Source of the DNA: a virus
Strand: one strand, 5' to 3'
Length of the DNA stretch: 26,380 nucleotides
Virus record (IMG/VR): IMGVR_UViG_3300030099_001191
Coordinates: 1 to 26,380 of that record
Shown here: positions 1-8,695 of the stretch, piece after piece
Layout: each line of letters starts with the position of its first letter
Position numbering within the stretch: the first letter of the stretch is position 1
Program-made: the position numbers and the translations under genes
The notes under the pieces: generated by a model
What the model saw: the letters and a program-made list of their open reading frames with translations, nothing else
What the model was told of the DNA's origin: nothing
The model's database searches: none

Positions 1-3000
1 CCTATTAGTTCATCTTCTTTTCTAAACTTTAATACTGATATTTGCATTACATTATCAGCATTTCCAGGGTTACCTTCAGTTTCTTTATCGCCATTAAAAA
101 TTAAATCTTGCGCTAATTGTTTATCTAGCTTTATTAGGTATACAGCCTGTCCGTCATCAAAATCTTGAAAATTACCAACTTTTGCGCTGCCATCTAATTG
201 TGCGTTAGTTGTAACACCTCTTTCAAGATATTTAAATACTCTTGTTACTTTATAAAGTTGATTATCTATTGCTTTACCAGCAGCTACCTGAGCGCGTGAT
301 CTATCAAATCTTAAATATACATCATCATTGTCTGTATTATAAAGATTTTTATTTGAAGGCGATTCTTCAAGACCTGTAATAAGAGGCAATGTCGCATAGT
401 TCCCTCTTGAGTCTGTAAATGTTTTATCAGTTCTTATAGCAAAGTGATAACCATTATCTAACTCATCATTTGTAACAAAACCTCTTAATGGTAAATATGA
501 TTGTCCTTCTCCAAAATTAGCTTGACTTGCAACTAAATGATTTGTATCTCCTCTAAAACCACCCTCCATTGGCGTTTTTGGGTCAGAACCACCAACTCTT
601 GTTACAGATGAGTCAGTATTTTTTAAACCACCGCCATACATATGAAATTGTCTTGGGTCATCGTCTCTTTGATTACCGTCTAAAGATATTGTGCTTAAAA
701 CTTGTAAATTATTTAAATCTTCCTCACCTTTTAATTCTTGTAATAATGTAGAATTATTTTTTATTTTTATAAAAAATTTACCCTGGTATTCTTCTTTACC
801 GCTTTCATCTACAGTATCTACTATAACCATTTTAACTCCACCTCCATAAGAATTGGTTGATCCGTCTAAAGTATCGTCTCCACCAACTAATGTAGCACCT
901 GCATTAACAGTGCCATCAGTCATATCAAACAGCTTGTCTTGCTCAAAATTTTCATAAAGAATTTTTACATCGTCACCAAATTCTTCAGTAAAATGTAATT
1001 CAAAATCATTATCACCTGGTAAATCTATTTCTTTATTAGCAACGGTATAAATATCTGTTTCACCAGCGCCAGTAACAAACTTTACTTTAGCTCCGGGGTT
1101 TAAAAGATTATATGCCTGTGTGCTAACACCATCTGTAGTATCACTTTCTATAACATTACCATTATTTATGTTATTATCTTGAAACCTAAACATTGTGCTA
1201 ACAGTTATTCTGTTTCTTCCAGGCACAGGTGTTGATCCTGGTTTTAATAAATGCTGGTCTCTATCTTGCTCTAGATTTTTACTAAAAACAAATATATCTG
1301 GCACATAAACTTCTTTCAAAGGCTTTGCTAAAAAAGGTGGTGGACCTGTTGTAAATTTATCTAATACTTTAAATTCTTCCGTAATATCAGAAACATTATT
1401 TCCTCTTTTCTTTTTTAATACTATAGCGTCATCAACATCAACTTTATTAACATCTGCAGATGGTACGGCTATATATATAAAACCTTCTTTATCTTGATAA
1501 AAGCTATCACCAATAAAATTATGAGTTGTAGATGAAATTTCTTTTATAAAATATTTATATGAATTAGCAAATGTAGGTGCATTAGAAGTTGTTTTAACTG
1601 TAAATTGCGTCATAAATGAAGCGCTTTCTTGATCAACTTTTATTATACCACTATCATCAGTTAATACTGGTGTTTGTCTACCAAACTCATCCATATATAC
1701 AATACCAAACTGATATGTTCTTTTTGATTTTATAGATTGTCTTTCATCTCTATTTGAAGAGCCCGGATTATATCTATTTTTTAATTCTATTTCAAAAACA
1801 GGTTTTACATCTGCATTACCAGAATCTATTAAATTAAAATTTTCTGTATAATTACCATATATTAATCTATTGGCAGTAATTTCTTGTGCTAGTGCTTTTC
1901 TAGGCACATTGTCGAATAATCTTAATAATTGATTTGATGGTAATGTTTTAAATATTTGATCATCTTTTACAGTAAATGTGCTGGCAATAGTTCCATTACT
2001 AGCTCTTTTAATTGTATCAACAAGATAACAATTTGTACTTACAGAATCTTTATATATTACATCTATTTCATCAACGTCGGCATGTATATTATGTGATAAG
2101 CCTGTTAAAGTTAATGCCCTAAGACTATTAACCATAGCTAAATTTGCACCTGCTTTTATATCATATTCTATTCCAGTGCCTGCCCCTACAGTGGGGTCTG
2201 GTAAAAATGCAGCATTAGAAAATGAAGAAAAACAAGAATATTGTCCGTTATTATATTTATATCTATATGCAAATCTAGGAAACTTTTCTTTAAATAACGG
2301 CTCATCTTCTTCTAATATACATGTAAACGTTACTGGACCGCCTGGTGATTTTTCTGAAATAGTTAATAATGTTGCATTAGAAAACACACCTGCGTTGCTG
2401 CCTCCTTGTTGAGTATAATTACTAGCTAATTTTACTCTTGCTTTAATTGTTTTTATAGTATTATCTGATTCTGTAAATTTATGGGTCAATATAATTACGT
2501 CATTAGCTTGATAATTTGGATCTGTTGCCGTTCCGTTAGCGATTTTAAATTTACTAACGCCTGTTTGAGAAGATGAAAATTGAAAGCCAATATCTACTGA
2601 ACTTACTAAATTACCAACGCTATCCTGAGAACCAAAGTCTACATCTACAAATATAGGTGTACCGCCCGCAGTTCCTTTATCATTTCCACCGCTAGCTCTA
2701 ACAGAGCTACTCATGGTTAATAATGGTGCTGATAAAGGTGATTTTTTAATAACAGTTATTCTTTCAGCTGTTAAGCCTGATGTTGTTCCCGCTGAACCAG
2801 AAGTTTGTCCTCTCCAATATTCAATATCAATTTGCCTAGGCTCATTTAAATTATCTGTAAAAAATAAAAAGCCATCTAAAACATTAGTACCTGTTATATA
2901 ATTATTAGTATTAAAATTTAATACATTTCCGCTATCAACTAATATTGTATCATATGTGTTTGTAGCATAATCCCATTCAGCAATTAAATCTTTAGCTGAA

Positions 3001-3248
3001 GAAGTTATAAACCAATACACCTTGCTGTTCTCAACATCTTTAGCTACACCTATACATTTTGCATTAGTTAAGCTAATTGTATCTCTTTGTGTATTGCCTA
3101 AAATATTTTTTAATGCACCTACATCGCTTCCATCAGAATAGTCAACGTCTATATTTAAAGCATCTCTATATTCACCATTAGGAACTAATCTTTCATCAAG
3201 GTCTTTATTCATTTTACCTTTAATAAAAGCATTTTTAATTTCTGGCAT
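1..3248 (-). CDS. Large tail protein (nozzle/muzzle or 'stabilisation' type), 3' end outside window
   Basis: The minus strand is open without a stop from the ATG at 3246-3248 to the window edge, 1082 codons, so the C-terminus is missing. The start MPEIKNAFIKGKMNKD is followed by DLDERLVPNGEYRDALNIDV and, soon after, SDVGALKNILGN. From memory this N-terminal signature is typical of a large tail protein of marine podoviruses and crAss-like phages, usually called stabilisation, nozzle or muzzle protein. The rest is beta-rich, with many Thr, Asn, Gly and Asp residues, and has no signal peptide or membrane segment. It lies 3 nt after the preceding connector gene, as expected for a protein that caps the tail below the ring proteins. 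I infer it forms or stabilises the tip of a short tail. The exact homologue name is uncertain; that it is a large virion tail protein is fairly sure. Confidence 0.75.
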   Translation of the reverse strand, partial: MPEIKNAFIKGKMNKDLDERLVPNGEYRDALNIDVDYSDGSDVGALKNILGNTQRDTISLTNAKCIGVAKDVENSKVYWFITSSAKDLIAEWDYATNTYDTILVDSGNVLNFNTNNYITGTNVLDGFLFFTDNLNEPRQIDIEYWRGQTSGSAGTTSGLTAERITVIKKSPLSAPLLTMSSSVRASGGNDKGTAGGTPIFVDVDFGSQDSVGNLVSSVDIGFQFSSSQTGVSKFKIANGTATDPNYQANDVIILTHKFTESDNTIKTIKARVKLASNYTQQGGSNAGVFSNATLLTISEKSPGGPVTFTCILEEDEPLFKEKFPRFAYRYKYNNGQYSCFSSFSNAAFLPDPTVGAGTGIEYDIKAGANLAMVNSLRALTLTGLSHNIHADVDEIDVIYKDSVSTNCYLVDTIKRASNGTIASTFTVKDDQIFKTLPSNQLLRLFDNVPRKALAQEITANRLIYGNYTENFNLIDSGNADVKPVFEIELKNRYNPGSSNRDERQSIKSKRTYQFGIVYMDEFGRQTPVLTDDSGIIKVDQESASFMTQFTVKTTSNAPTFANSYKYFIKEISSTTHNFIGDSFYQDKEGFIYIAVPSADVNKVDVDDAIVLKKKRGNNVSDITEEFKVLDKFTTGPPPFLAKPLKEVYVPDIFVFSKNLEQDRDQHLLKPGSTPVPGRNRITVSTMFRFQDNNINNGNVIESDTTDGVSTQAYNLLNPGAKVKFVTGAGETDIYTVANKEIDLPGDNDFELHFTEEFGDDVKILYENFEQDKLFDMTDGTVNAGATLVGGDDTLDGSTNSYGGGVKMVIVDTVDESGKEEYQGKFFIKIKNNSTLLQELKGEEDLNNLQVLSTISLDGNQRDDDPRQFHMYGGGLKNTDSSVTRVGGSDPKTPMEGGFRGDTNHLVASQANFGEGQSYLPLRGFVTNDELDNGYHFAIRTDKTFTDSRGNYATLPLITGLEESPSNKNLYNTDNDDVYLRFDRSRAQVAAGKAIDNQLYKVTRVFKYLERGVTTNAQLDGSAKVGNFQDFDDGQAVYLIKLDKQLAQDLIFNGDKETEGNPGNADNVMQISVLKFRKEDELI

Positions 3249-3251
3249 ACT

Positions 3252-4358
3252 CTAGTGTTTAATTCTTTTTGATTTATTTCTCATTACTTGCGCTAGCTCG
3301 CGTGGATTAAGATTTGCTAATCTTATTTTTGCATTTCGCATTGCCGCGAATCTATCTCTTTTGTATCTATTTATTACATATTCAGGTGCATTTGATCTTG
3401 CACTCATAACAGCATATACTATGTGTTTATATATTGCTTCTTCTGCAAACTTATGTACACGCATTTCTGAATCAGTGCCCATACCATCAGAAACATATTT
3501 TAATGTTATTGTTTGATTAACTAGTTCAGAGCTAAAATGTATTATACCTCCAATTTCGTCTATGACAAAATGTCCATTTTTATTTGTTAATTCTGGATTA
3601 ATACCATATCTTTGCCCAAATTCAGTAATTCTTTCATTTAAAGAATCTATATTGTTTAAATTATTATCATTATCTGTTCCAGCATTTAAATTTGCGTCTT
3701 TAAATCTTGTTTGAGTTGCTGGCGTTTGTAATAATAGGCTATCATCATCATCAAACAGATAAGAACCAGTACTATTTTGTGCTATTGATTCTGATGGAAT
3801 TGATGTATGTCTAGCTGGATATAGGTGATGTTCTACCCCTAATTCATCCACTCTTGATATTTGTACATAATCAACATAATCTTGGGGCATAACCATAGAT
3901 AAACTATCAGGAACATCTATTTCTTGTATTTTTTCAACCCTTGTTAAATCATAACTAAACTCTTGTATACCTCTTTTAGCATGAAATAAAACATCTGTTC
4001 TTTTTATTCTAGGTATAATTTTATCTTGGCCTACATAAGAAACCATAAAGTTGCTTACTATGTCGTTCAAAGATATATATCTGTAATTACCAGCTATTAT
4101 AGGATTTGTAAGTTCAACTTCAATAATATCACCTGCAGATCTACCTGATGTAAATATTATTTTACCAGCATTAGAACCTGTTTGAGAATAATTATATAAA
4201 TTATCGTCAACCTCTATTCCGTTTACAAAAACAATAAATTTAGATTTTGAAGTTGGTAGAGGATCTAACGTTAATAAAAACTCAGTTTGATTCGCGGTAG
4301 CTGTAAATTTTTGTCCTGGTGTATAATATTGATATTGTGTTTGATTTATAAATCCCAT
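3252..4358 (-). CDS. Connector/ring-type virion protein with N-terminal beta-domain
   Basis: A 368-aa protein in two parts. Residues about 1-90 form a beta-rich module (YTPGQKFTATANQTEFLLTL, then FIVFVNGIEVDDNLYNYS, then IIFTSGRSAGDIIEVEL). This looks like the small adhesin or fibre-attachment domain common in T7-type tail fibres. From about residue 95 comes a different domain: ISLNDIVSNFMVSYVGQDKI, RTDVLFHAKRGIQEFSYD, and MPQDYVDYVQISRVDELGVE. I recall this core as a conserved structural protein of crAss-like and marine phages, placed between the head and the large tail protein. A basic C-terminus (MRNKSKRIKH) ends it. It starts 3 nt after the stop of the 229-aa gene and ends 3 nt before the large tail gene, so the three are probably cotranslated. 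Role in the portal-to-tail collar is inferred from position and family memory. Confidence 0.68.
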   Translation of the reverse strand: MGFINQTQYQYYTPGQKFTATANQTEFLLTLDPLPTSKSKFIVFVNGIEVDDNLYNYSQTGSNAGKIIFTSGRSAGDIIEVELTNPIIAGNYRYISLNDIVSNFMVSYVGQDKIIPRIKRTDVLFHAKRGIQEFSYDLTRVEKIQEIDVPDSLSMVMPQDYVDYVQISRVDELGVEHHLYPARHTSIPSESIAQNSTGSYLFDDDDSLLLQTPATQTRFKDANLNAGTDNDNNLNNIDSLNERITEFGQRYGINPELTNKNGHFVIDEIGGIIHFSSELVNQTITLKYVSDGMGTDSEMRVHKFAEEAIYKHIVYAVMSARSNAPEYVINRYKRDRFAAMRNAKIRLANLNPRELAQVMRNKSKRIKH

Positions 4359-4361
4359 ATC

Positions 4362-5051
4362 TTATGCTTTTTCTTGTTGTATACTTTTTGTATCTTCTCC
4401 GCTAGCCACTGCATAAATAGAATTATCTTTTATTACAATACCTGCCAGCGCTAATATTTTAATTACTAATTCTGTTTCTTCAGATTCATGAAGTTCAAAA
4501 TTAACTGAATTTGCTACATCATATAGCCCAGTACCACTGTTTGCAGCCCAAGCAACATTTGTAGGAACCTTTATATAGTTTACAAATATACCAGATGTTA
4601 TTTGCGTATTGTCTGTACCATAAACTTTTATGCCAGCATTATCTCTTATATAAATAGGGTGTTCATTTGTAGGTTTGGCTAAAGGTGATCTTCTAATATA
4701 TAGCCATTCTTTTTGTGTTATTTGCTCTATTTCTCTACAGCTAGGACAGTTGTTTAATATAGAGCCTAATCGGTATAAATCAGCCGGTAAAGTTGTACCT
4801 CCTGAAACTGATACACCAGTTTTTTCAAATATACTGATTTTTTCTTCAAGTATATTTAACATGTCGGCATAGTCCGTTTGATTACCAGGTATTCTTCCAA
4901 ACTGATTTAAGTCATAAAAATACTGCTCAAATATATCAAGCTGGGCTTGATTTGCAATAGTGTTAAACTCCTGAGGCGTAAGATAGCCTCGTTGTTCTTT
5001 ATTTGTTATAGCTAATACTCTTTGGTATACTGTATTTACGTTTACTGCCAT
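4362..5051 (-). CDS. Head-tail connector / ring protein
   Basis: A 229-aa protein beginning MAVNVNTVYQRVLAITNKEQ, then RGYLTPQEFNTIANQAQLDI and FEQYFYDLNQFGR. This N-terminal helical signature is, from memory, shared by small structural proteins next to the tail proteins of crAss-like and marine phages. A later segment (SCREIEQITQKEWLYIRRSP) and a Glu-rich C-terminal helix (FELHESEETELVIKILALAG) follow. The fold is predominantly helical in the first third and mixed later, as expected for a dodecameric adaptor, though that is inference. The gene follows a 56-nt gap after the 266-aa gene and sits just upstream of the 368-aa connector. No catalytic motif, membrane segment or signal peptide is visible. 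Confidence 0.65.
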   Translation of the reverse strand: MAVNVNTVYQRVLAITNKEQRGYLTPQEFNTIANQAQLDIFEQYFYDLNQFGRIPGNQTDYADMLNILEEKISIFEKTGVSVSGGTTLPADLYRLGSILNNCPSCREIEQITQKEWLYIRRSPLAKPTNEHPIYIRDNAGIKVYGTDNTQITSGIFVNYIKVPTNVAWAANSGTGLYDVANSVNFELHESEETELVIKILALAGIVIKDNSIYAVASGEDTKSIQQEKA

Positions 5052-5070
5052 TATATTATTATTATAGGTT

Positions 5071-5094
5071 AAAGGCCCACAAAAGCAGGCCTCT
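5071..5094 (-). terminator. Weak stem-loop, possible attenuator or processing site
   Basis: In the gap between the 266-aa gene and the ring gene, AGGCC and GGCCT (plus one G-U pair) can form a 5-6 bp stem around a loop of about 10 nt. On the transcribed strand it is followed by only TTT and then AACC. That is too short a U-tract and too large a loop for a confident intrinsic terminator, so partial attenuation, RNA processing or chance are all possible. Confidence 0.25.
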
Positions 5095-5107
5095 ACCTAC
5101 ATTTTGT

Positions 5108-5908
5108 TTACTTTAGTTTCTTTTCAATTGTTTGATATACTTCAACACCTTCATCGGTCTTAAAATATGATGCTAAAGCAGAATATGGATTTTCATCAAA
5201 TGGAACTGTCATAAGTTTTCTATCATTTGTACCCCACATAAATGTTCTTTGATCATTAGAAAGTTTTATAATACCCATTTCAGTAGCTTTAATACCAACA
5301 TTTCTAATATTTATGTTTTCATCATTTGCTAATTCTAAGAACAAATAAGGATTTTGCCTAGCAAATAGTAATCCATCTCTTTTAATCTCCTTAGAACTCA
5401 TGTTAGATACCTTATTTCCGTACTCTGATCTTAATATAGCTTCCAGTCTGTCTACATCTAGCGTTTGTGCTAAATTTAATGCACTAATTTCTGCTTCAAG
5501 ATATTCCATATCACTTTCAGCAATTTTTACAGGATTATATTCTTTAAATTTTTGACCATTCCAAGGATGATAATCTAAAAATTTTTGTAATACTTGTTTT
5601 TCTTTTGGTACATATAATTGCCCATCTCTAAAAATAATTTGACCTAGTCTTTCTGGCCCTTTCATTTCATCAACAAATATTGTTTTTTGATTTTCACAAT
5701 ATTTTATTTCTCTTTCATAGCCTAATTCTTCATCAAACCAATAAATTGCCCTGCTTTTTAATATATATACAATAGGTGTTTGATTTAAATTTAATTCATA
5801 CACTTTGTCTTTATATATTGGTTTTTGTTGTTTTTTAACCTCAACTGGTTTTTTTATAACTTGTTCAACTTTTTGTTCAACAGGTTTTTGTTTTTTTGTT
5901 TTTTCCAT
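5108..5908 (-). CDS. Conserved virion-module protein of unknown function (266 aa)
   Basis: The first ~33 residues are rich in Lys, Gln, Val and Pro and look disordered. A beta segment follows (KVYELNLNQTPIVYILKSRA; later ERLGQIIFRDGQLYVPKEKQ), then a helical region with LQKFLDYHPWNGQKF and SDMEYLEAEISALNLAQTLD. The C-terminal part (SSKEIKRDGLLFARQNPYLF, KATEMGIIKLSNDQRTFMWG, FDENPYSALASYFKTDEG) looks well structured. I recall this C-terminal pattern from uncultured marine phages at the same place after the capsid gene, but not with a proven function. No enzyme motif or membrane segment is seen. Position between the major capsid protein and the ring proteins suggests a head-completion, decoration or neck role. 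Its start codon lies about 20 nt after the U-tract of a strong terminator-like hairpin, so its expression is probably lower than that of the capsid gene. Confidence 0.6.
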   Translation of the reverse strand: MEKTKKQKPVEQKVEQVIKKPVEVKKQQKPIYKDKVYELNLNQTPIVYILKSRAIYWFDEELGYEREIKYCENQKTIFVDEMKGPERLGQIIFRDGQLYVPKEKQVLQKFLDYHPWNGQKFKEYNPVKIAESDMEYLEAEISALNLAQTLDVDRLEAILRSEYGNKVSNMSSKEIKRDGLLFARQNPYLFLELANDENINIRNVGIKATEMGIIKLSNDQRTFMWGTNDRKLMTVPFDENPYSALASYFKTDEGVEVYQTIEKKLK

Positions 5909-5925
5909 AATATAATATAATATAA
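5909..5925. repeat. Short ATAAT microsatellite before a start codon
   Basis: A period-5 AT repeat (about three copies of ATAAT) lies immediately upstream of the start codon of the 266-aa gene, between that start and the U-tract of the terminator-like hairpin. It contains no Shine-Dalgarno sequence. It could be an unstructured A/T leader for ribosome loading or simply low-complexity sequence. Confidence 0.5.
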
Positions 5926-5928
5926 GTT

Positions 5929-5958
5929 AAAATAAAAGGGCGGGGTGCCGAAGCACCC
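5929..5958 (-). terminator. Intrinsic terminator/attenuator after the major capsid gene
   Basis: On the transcribed strand GGGTGC-TTCG-GCACCC forms a perfect 6-bp stem closed by a C(UUCG)G tetraloop. It is followed by CGCCC and then TTTTATTTT. The hairpin starts 18 nt after the capsid stop codon. This is the only strong terminator-like structure I found in the window. Because the next gene starts only about 20 nt beyond the U-tract, it likely works as a partial terminator or as a 3'-end stabiliser of the capsid mRNA. Confidence 0.82.
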
Positions 5959-5976
5959 GTTCCTTTATATTAATTG

Positions 5977-7398
5977 TTAAGAGTCAAATCTGATAAAGTT
6001 ATTAGCAGCTTGTACTACTAAACATCTTTCAGAAAGATAGTGTACTTCCATCTTATCAATACCTGATGCAGTAGCTCCGCCAACTGATCCAGTAATCCAA
6101 GACTTCATTCTTCTATCATCTACTTCAGAAGCTCTATATCTTACGTGTAAGAAAGGTCTTCTAACATTTTTACCTAACATTTGGTCATACACTGAAGATG
6201 TACCAGCAGGTACTAAAAGTCCTTTTAATCCACCTACTAAACCTCTTGTAGAAGCATCATTAAGATATTTCCAGTCAGTTTTGTAGAAGTCATAAGAACC
6301 TCTTCTAAATCCGTTAAAACCTAAGTTAAGAGCCATGTCAGCTGAGTTTTCAAATACACCGTAATTAACACCTCCAACAGTGTGAGGGTTTAATCCAGCA
6401 AGTATATCATCAATAACTAGATTAGCGTCTCTATCTAAGAATAACATATTTTCTTCAATAGAACCTTGCTTATCTAATTCTTTTAATAAATCATCAAACT
6501 CAGATAATACAGCGCCAGCATTAAATTGATTAGTCGCAACGATACCTCTTGAGCCGATTGCAGATAATAAACCTTCAGAACCAGCTGGTATAGCTGCAGC
6601 AGCAGTTGAATCAGATTTTTCTGCTTCAATCATTGTCATTTCTAAATAGTCTTCAAATCTTACTCTAGTATCTCCTTCAGATTTTAAATACCATAGGTAA
6701 CCTGCTTGTCCAGCTTCTCCACTTACTTCAACCCACCCAATTTGAGCAGTATCAGAACCAGAAATTTCAAAGTGATCTTTGATAATCATTGGCTTATTAG
6801 TGAAAGATTTGAACACAGGCTCTACAGAATTTAACATGGTATCAGTACCTTTTCCGAATTCAGAACCGTAAACAAAGAATTTAATATCTGCAGCGGCTGC
6901 AGCGTTTACTCCAGCTAAATCGTCCATGTGTTCTGCACCGTAAGGTCTAATTGTTAAAGTGTCTGTAGCAGCTTCAATACCCGCTGTAACAAACCCTTTA
7001 AATACAACACTACCGATTACACATACAACTGTAGCTCCTTTTCTTACTGCGTGAGCTTCTGTTGCACCTGTATCAATACCTTTAATTGTGCCAACAACAC
7101 CAGTTTCAGTGTTGACTTTAGCTGTGTATGCTAGGTGTAATCTACCTTGCTCAGACCAAATAACTTGATCAGAAGCCATAGGCATTTCAGCACCTACCAT
7201 TCTCAAGAAAGAAGAAACAGATCTGTTCCCATATCTTTCAACTTCTTGAGCATATAATTCAGGTAAATATTGCTGTGACCAGTTTGCTCCACCTGAACCA
7301 TGAAAATTTAAATAATTACTCTGTAGCGTCATTTTTTGAGCTGCAGGCGTAACTATACTGCCGGCCAATGGGCCAGCAAAAGAATTGTCATTTGCCAT
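5977..7398 (-). CDS. Major capsid protein (probably HK97-fold)
   Basis: A 473-aa protein directly after the scaffold gene. It opens MANDNSFAGPLAGSIVTPAA, followed by TLQSNYLNFHGSGGANWSQQ and YLPELYAQEVERYGNRSVSS. From memory this start is common in major capsid proteins of uncultured marine phages. An Ala/Gly/Thr/Val-rich, beta-heavy middle, a long helix (AVLSEFDDLLKELDKQGSIE, then ENMLFLDRDANLVIDDILAG) and a C-terminal beta-rich part fit an HK97-type shell protein, but the fold is inferred. By hand count, sampled lines in this gene have 37-42% GC, above most neighbours. This may reflect codon choice for high expression. A strong hairpin follows the stop codon. There is no protease gene nearby, and no obvious N-terminal delta domain; the separate scaffold takes that role. 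Confidence 0.85.
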   Translation of the reverse strand: MANDNSFAGPLAGSIVTPAAQKMTLQSNYLNFHGSGGANWSQQYLPELYAQEVERYGNRSVSSFLRMVGAEMPMASDQVIWSEQGRLHLAYTAKVNTETGVVGTIKGIDTGATEAHAVRKGATVVCVIGSVVFKGFVTAGIEAATDTLTIRPYGAEHMDDLAGVNAAAAADIKFFVYGSEFGKGTDTMLNSVEPVFKSFTNKPMIIKDHFEISGSDTAQIGWVEVSGEAGQAGYLWYLKSEGDTRVRFEDYLEMTMIEAEKSDSTAAAAIPAGSEGLLSAIGSRGIVATNQFNAGAVLSEFDDLLKELDKQGSIEENMLFLDRDANLVIDDILAGLNPHTVGGVNYGVFENSADMALNLGFNGFRRGSYDFYKTDWKYLNDASTRGLVGGLKGLLVPAGTSSVYDQMLGKNVRRPFLHVRYRASEVDDRRMKSWITGSVGGATASGIDKMEVHYLSERCLVVQAANNFIRFDS

Positions 7399-7411
7399 TT
7401 TTCAAAAGTTT

Positions 7412-8662
7412 TTAATAGTTTTTTAATTTTAGTTTAATTCCAGATGAATTTTCGCCTAAGACTCTTGCTTTTATTCCACCAACTTCTACCTCTTGATGCC
7501 CTGATCGTGGGTCCATGTTGATATTTTTTGCAGACTTAACAGATTCTTTAATAGCATCTGCTTTGCCCTGCTCATAAAAATGTTGAGCTATAGCGTCAGA
7601 ATTCATCGCGGTAAATAAAGCTTTATGATAACCAGGAGCATCAGCCATCTTATTTTCTTTATCTAAGAACCTCTTAGTAAAGTTATTGATGTCGCTTTGG
7701 GTCTCTCTAACCTTATCTACATTTTTCACATTAAACCTAAATCTCTTATCTCCGACATTATATTCAAAACCTTTGAACTTATCGTTAAAAAGCGAATTGG
7801 TTTTATTGTTAAACACATCTCTTTGAGATTGTGTTATTTTTTGTTGCTGTTCAGTCTCCGTATTATATCTATTAAAAAAGTCCAATGCTTTTTTAGCTTC
7901 AGGAGTTAATCTGTTACCAGCTTTAATTTCTTTATAATAATTAGCTTTTTTATTTTCAAGATGATATTTTGCTTCTGCAACTTCTTCTTTAAATGCTAAT
8001 TTTTTTCTTTTAATATCTTTTGCGTCATCAACTTCTTCGTCATATGAAAATTTATCATCAATTAAAAACGCAATTTCATCTACTGACAAATGGGGTTTTG
8101 TCTGAGTATAATACTCATGCAATAAATCCATTTGTTCAAATTTCTCGTAATCTTTATTTAGTGCAACATAATCTTCTAATGTACCCCCAGTTTCATTCAT
8201 AAACTTTACTAAGTCTTGAATATTTTCTGGATAATCTATTGATTCTTGTGCTTCAACTTCCGGTAATACTTCTTCTTGTTGCGGTGTGGTGTCGGCAACT
8301 TCATTGCTTCCTTCCACTCCTGTATTGTCAGTTGTATCTTCTTCATCTGTAATTTCTTCTAATACCGCTTCTTCTTCTTCTGTTTCTTCAGCTACTACTT
8401 CTTCTTCTTCTTCTCGTATTTCTTGCAATCCCACTTCGGCTTCCTGCCCAACTTCTTCATTCTCGCTGCTTCCGCTAGACACGCTATCTTCTGTTTCTTG
8501 TTCTTGAACGGCATCTTCTTCTTGTTTTGGAGGTTGTGATAAATCTACTTTGTACATACCAGACTCTTCATCAAACCCGGCGTTTTTTTGTACTTCTTGT
8601 TCTTTTTCTTGTAAAGACTTTTCTTCAGTCTTTACGGCTTTTACTTTAATTTTTTCTGCCAT
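7412..8662 (-). CDS. Capsid scaffolding protein
   Basis: A 416-aa protein between portal and major capsid genes, the usual scaffold position. The N-terminal ~145 residues are extremely acidic, with runs of Glu (for example EEEEVVAEETEEEEAVLEEI) and little structure. The middle (residues ~150-340) is charged and helical, with likely coiled coil (RKKLAFKEEVAEAKYHLENK). The C-terminal tail ends PRSGHQEVEVGGIKARVLGE and KLKLKNY, a short basic beta segment. A C-terminal basic segment that binds the capsid protein is the arrangement in known phage scaffolds. No protease catalytic motif is seen. It begins after a 33-nt AT-rich gap from the portal gene; two TATAAT-like hexamers occur there, but the DNA is so AT-rich that I give them no weight. 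The gene stops 13 nt before the capsid start. Confidence 0.82.
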   Translation of the reverse strand: MAEKIKVKAVKTEEKSLQEKEQEVQKNAGFDEESGMYKVDLSQPPKQEEDAVQEQETEDSVSSGSSENEEVGQEAEVGLQEIREEEEEVVAEETEEEEAVLEEITDEEDTTDNTGVEGSNEVADTTPQQEEVLPEVEAQESIDYPENIQDLVKFMNETGGTLEDYVALNKDYEKFEQMDLLHEYYTQTKPHLSVDEIAFLIDDKFSYDEEVDDAKDIKRKKLAFKEEVAEAKYHLENKKANYYKEIKAGNRLTPEAKKALDFFNRYNTETEQQQKITQSQRDVFNNKTNSLFNDKFKGFEYNVGDKRFRFNVKNVDKVRETQSDINNFTKRFLDKENKMADAPGYHKALFTAMNSDAIAQHFYEQGKADAIKESVKSAKNINMDPRSGHQEVEVGGIKARVLGENSSGIKLKLKNY

Positions 8663-8695
8663 AATAAAATATTATATGATTATACAATTTATATA

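Noticed and set aside
2176-2901. Plus-strand open frames opposite the first gene
   Set aside because: The minus strand is continuously open across the whole 3.2 kb with a typical tail-protein start, so these are shadows.
4675-4872. A 65-codon plus-strand open frame opposite the ring gene
   Set aside because: It is antisense to a well-supported gene, with no leader and no recognisable product.
8663-8695. TATAAT-like hexamers before the scaffold gene
   Set aside because: Such hexamers are expected by chance in DNA this AT-rich, and no matching -35 or Bacteroidota promoter element is at the right distance.
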